In this document: positions 13,134-14,598 of the stretch, in pieces
Position numbering within the stretch: the stretch's first letter is position 1
How the letters are laid out: the number at the start of each line of letters is the position of its first letter
Assembly (NCBI GenBank): GCA_030635485.1
Contig: DAOVYS010000038.1
Location: forward strand, 1-14,598
DNA from: Pseudomonadota bacterium
Lineage (GTDB): Bacteria; Desulfobacterota; Desulfobulbia; Desulfobulbales; DAOVYS01
Direction: 5' to 3'
DNA length: 14,598 bases
Notes under the pieces: model-generated
What the model was told of the DNA's origin: nothing
Databases searched by the model: none
Seen by the model: only the letters and a program-made list of their open reading frames with translations
Program-made: the position numbers and the translations under genes

Positions 13134-13948
13134 TGAACCGCAACAAGGCTAAGGCTATGACCGACAACATCTGGAATAAAATAAGGGAAACCGGGCTGCT
13201 CGGGGACCATCCGGTTCGGATGCTCGATTCTACCGATTCCACAAACTCGGTGGCCATGCAGATGCTGGGGAGCGGAGCCCTGGCCGGAACCCTTGTAATT
13301 GCTGAAACCCAGGCAAATGGGAGGGGGCGGTTGCAACGTTCCTGGTTCTCCCCGCCAGGTACGGGACTCTATCTTTCAATGATCATGAGACCAAAACTGG
13401 CCCCTTTCGACCTGCCAAAGATACCACTAGCCGCAGGGGTTGCAGTCTGCCGCGCAATTGAGGAGGAAACCGGATTGCAGCCCGGTCTCAAGTGGCCCAA
13501 TGATCTGCTCCTGGACGGTCGCAAATTCGGAGGGATCCTTTGCGAATCAGAAGGCGCAGTCACTTCAGGTCAAATCGGTGTGATCCTTGGAATCGGGATC
13601 AACGTATCAACTCCTCTTGAATCATTTCCTTCCGACCTGGTCTCAAAAATGACTTCACTTACGGCACATTCCGGTCGTTTTTTTCAACGCGGACAAATCC
13701 TGGCACGAATCGTACCAGCCATTGACAAAATGATAACCCGCCTGGAACAATCTGATTGGACCGGGATTCTAAGGGAATGGAAGGCAAGAGATGCAATAAA
13801 AGGAAAAAAAATGACATGGCTTACACCGGAAGGGGAAAAAGTGATCGGAACGTCACTTGGACCTGATTCGGAGGGGGTCCTTTATATAAAGGATGATAAC
13901 GGAACCACTCACAGGGTCCTTTCCGGCGATGTCAGCCTGATCATATAA
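13133..13948 (+). CDS. birA: Biotin--[acetyl-CoA-carboxylase] ligase, no DNA-binding domain
   Basis: BirA activates biotin as biotinyl-AMP and attaches it to a lysine of biotin-carrier proteins such as the acetyl-CoA carboxylase subunit. The 271-residue protein has 'LDSTDSTN' (31-38), the biotin/AMP loop 'GRGRLQRSW' (63-71), 'LKWPNDLLLDGRKFGGILCE' (119-138) with Lys131, and 'LGIGINV' further on. A small C-terminal SH3-like domain ends in 'HRVLSGDVSLI'. The N-terminal winged helix that makes E. coli BirA a repressor is absent, so this is the monofunctional class. ATG 13133 overlaps the surE stop (TAATG). ATG 13157, with AAGG 8 nt upstream, is a good alternative that would shorten the protein by 8 residues. 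An ATG at 13115 lies inside surE and is less likely. Confidence 0.94.
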   Translation: MNRNKAKAMTDNIWNKIRETGLLGDHPVRMLDSTDSTNSVAMQMLGSGALAGTLVIAETQANGRGRLQRSWFSPPGTGLYLSMIMRPKLAPFDLPKIPLAAGVAVCRAIEEETGLQPGLKWPNDLLLDGRKFGGILCESEGAVTSGQIGVILGIGINVSTPLESFPSDLVSKMTSLTAHSGRFFQRGQILARIVPAIDKMITRLEQSDWTGILREWKARDAIKGKKMTWLTPEGEKVIGTSLGPDSEGVLYIKDDNGTTHRVLSGDVSLII

Positions 13949-13966
13949 GATGGCATCGTAAAAAGT
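13949..13966 (+). repeat. Possible copy of the dispersed GATG-CATCGTAAAAAGT repeat
   Basis: GATGGCATCGTAAAAAGT directly follows the birA stop codon. It resembles the minus-strand sequence at 12280-12261 and the plus-strand one at 6083-6099. The match is short and degenerate, so it is only a candidate. Confidence 0.4.
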
Positions 13967-13990
13967 TCCAAGTTTCGAGTTTCACAAGGC

Positions 13991-14031
13991 AAAAAAAAAT
14001 GGTTCCGGGCAACTAAGTCCGGAACCATTTT
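13991..14031 (-). terminator. Terminator of the rRNA operon (minus strand), shared with birA
   Basis: AAAATGGTTCCGG (13996-14008) pairs perfectly with CCGGAACCATTTT (14019-14031) around a 10-nt loop. The run of nine A (13991-13999) becomes a long U-tract for minus-strand transcripts leaving 5S rRNA. On the plus strand four T complete the stem, so it probably also stops surE-birA. Confidence 0.9.
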
Positions 14032-14047
14032 CATATATAAGAAAAGA

Positions 14048-14163
14048 ATCGGCGGCGACCTACTCTCCCACCTAGTTGCCCGGGCAGTACCATCGGCGCT
14101 GAAAAGCTTAACTTCCGTGTTCGGAATGGGTACGGGTGTCTCCTTCTCGCTCTGGCCACCGAT
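14048..14163 (-). rRNA. rrf: 5S ribosomal RNA
   Basis: On the minus strand the sequence carries the typical 5S cores: 'ACACCCGTACCCATTCCGAA', 'CACGGAAGTTAAGC', and near the end 'TGGGAGAGTAGGTCGCCGCC'. The terminal helix pairs GGTGGC (14160-14155) with GCCGCC (14056-14051) and can be extended to about 14163/14048, giving about 116 nt. The exact ends are estimated from this helix. It lies about 92 bp after the 23S gene, as in a standard 16S-23S-5S operon. Confidence 0.95.
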
Positions 14164-14255
14164 AAATCTTTCTTTTATTAAAAATCATGATAATTGAGAT
14201 AATCTTTCTTTTGTTTTTTGTTGTCCAGCTTTATAGCAATGTGAGTAAAAAAAAT

Positions 14256-14598
<343 letters not shown>

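Overview
The window looks like a chromosomal segment of an anaerobic, sulfate-reducing bacterium of the Desulfobacterota (old Deltaproteobacteria). The main evidence is a DsrC protein with the complete C-terminal arm (Cys94 and the penultimate Cys105). A CooT-type nickel protein and the general look of the housekeeping proteins agree with this. The genus cannot be fixed from the sequence alone.

Layout, left to right. (1) 1-1477: an AbiEi/AbiEii toxin-antitoxin pair, with the antitoxin cut by the window edge. It ends 7 bp from the 3' end of a tRNA-Pro on the opposite strand, which looks like a genomic-island boundary. (2) 1485-1966: tRNA-Pro(UGG) on the minus strand, then tRNA-Asn(GUU) on the plus strand with its own promoter and a strong terminator. 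(3) 2030-3864: rph-tgt, a translationally coupled pair for tRNA 3'-end trimming and queuosine insertion. (4) 3882-4555: a repeat-rich island. Two 43-bp inverted repeats bracket a CoA-binding-domain gene and a 110-bp palindromic element, and that element supplies the last codons of the gene. (5) 4859-5382: a leader hairpin, cooT, and a coupled small His-rich protein. (6) 5438-7840: a HAD phosphatase (minus) and nadB (plus), divergent. (7) 8001-8599: dsrC as a single-gene unit with a near-consensus promoter, an inverted repeat over the -10/start region, a long leader holding a terminator-like hairpin, and a strong terminator.

(8) 8661-12113, minus strand: ligA, acylphosphatase, a zinc-ribbon protein and a RimK-like ATP-grasp protein, all in one direction. 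A partial copy of the repeat element sits between ligA and the acylphosphatase gene. (9) 12384-13948, plus strand: surE-birA, coupled through a TAATG overlap. (10) 13991-14598, minus strand: the end of an rRNA operon, with its terminator, 5S rRNA and the 3' end of 23S rRNA.

Most genes are housekeeping: tRNA processing and modification, NAD synthesis, DNA ligation, nucleotide hydrolysis, biotinylation and rRNA. The accessory or less explained parts are the AbiE pair, the GTAACTATTCAGC repeat family around the CoA-binding gene, the cooT/His-rich pair, the zinc-ribbon/ATP-grasp pair, and the dsrC leader. I see no CRISPR array, transposase, phage gene or replication origin. I did not find a clearly new defence or biosynthetic system. 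The best candidates for something undescribed are the repeat element that carries or captures a gene and the regulatory leader of dsrC.
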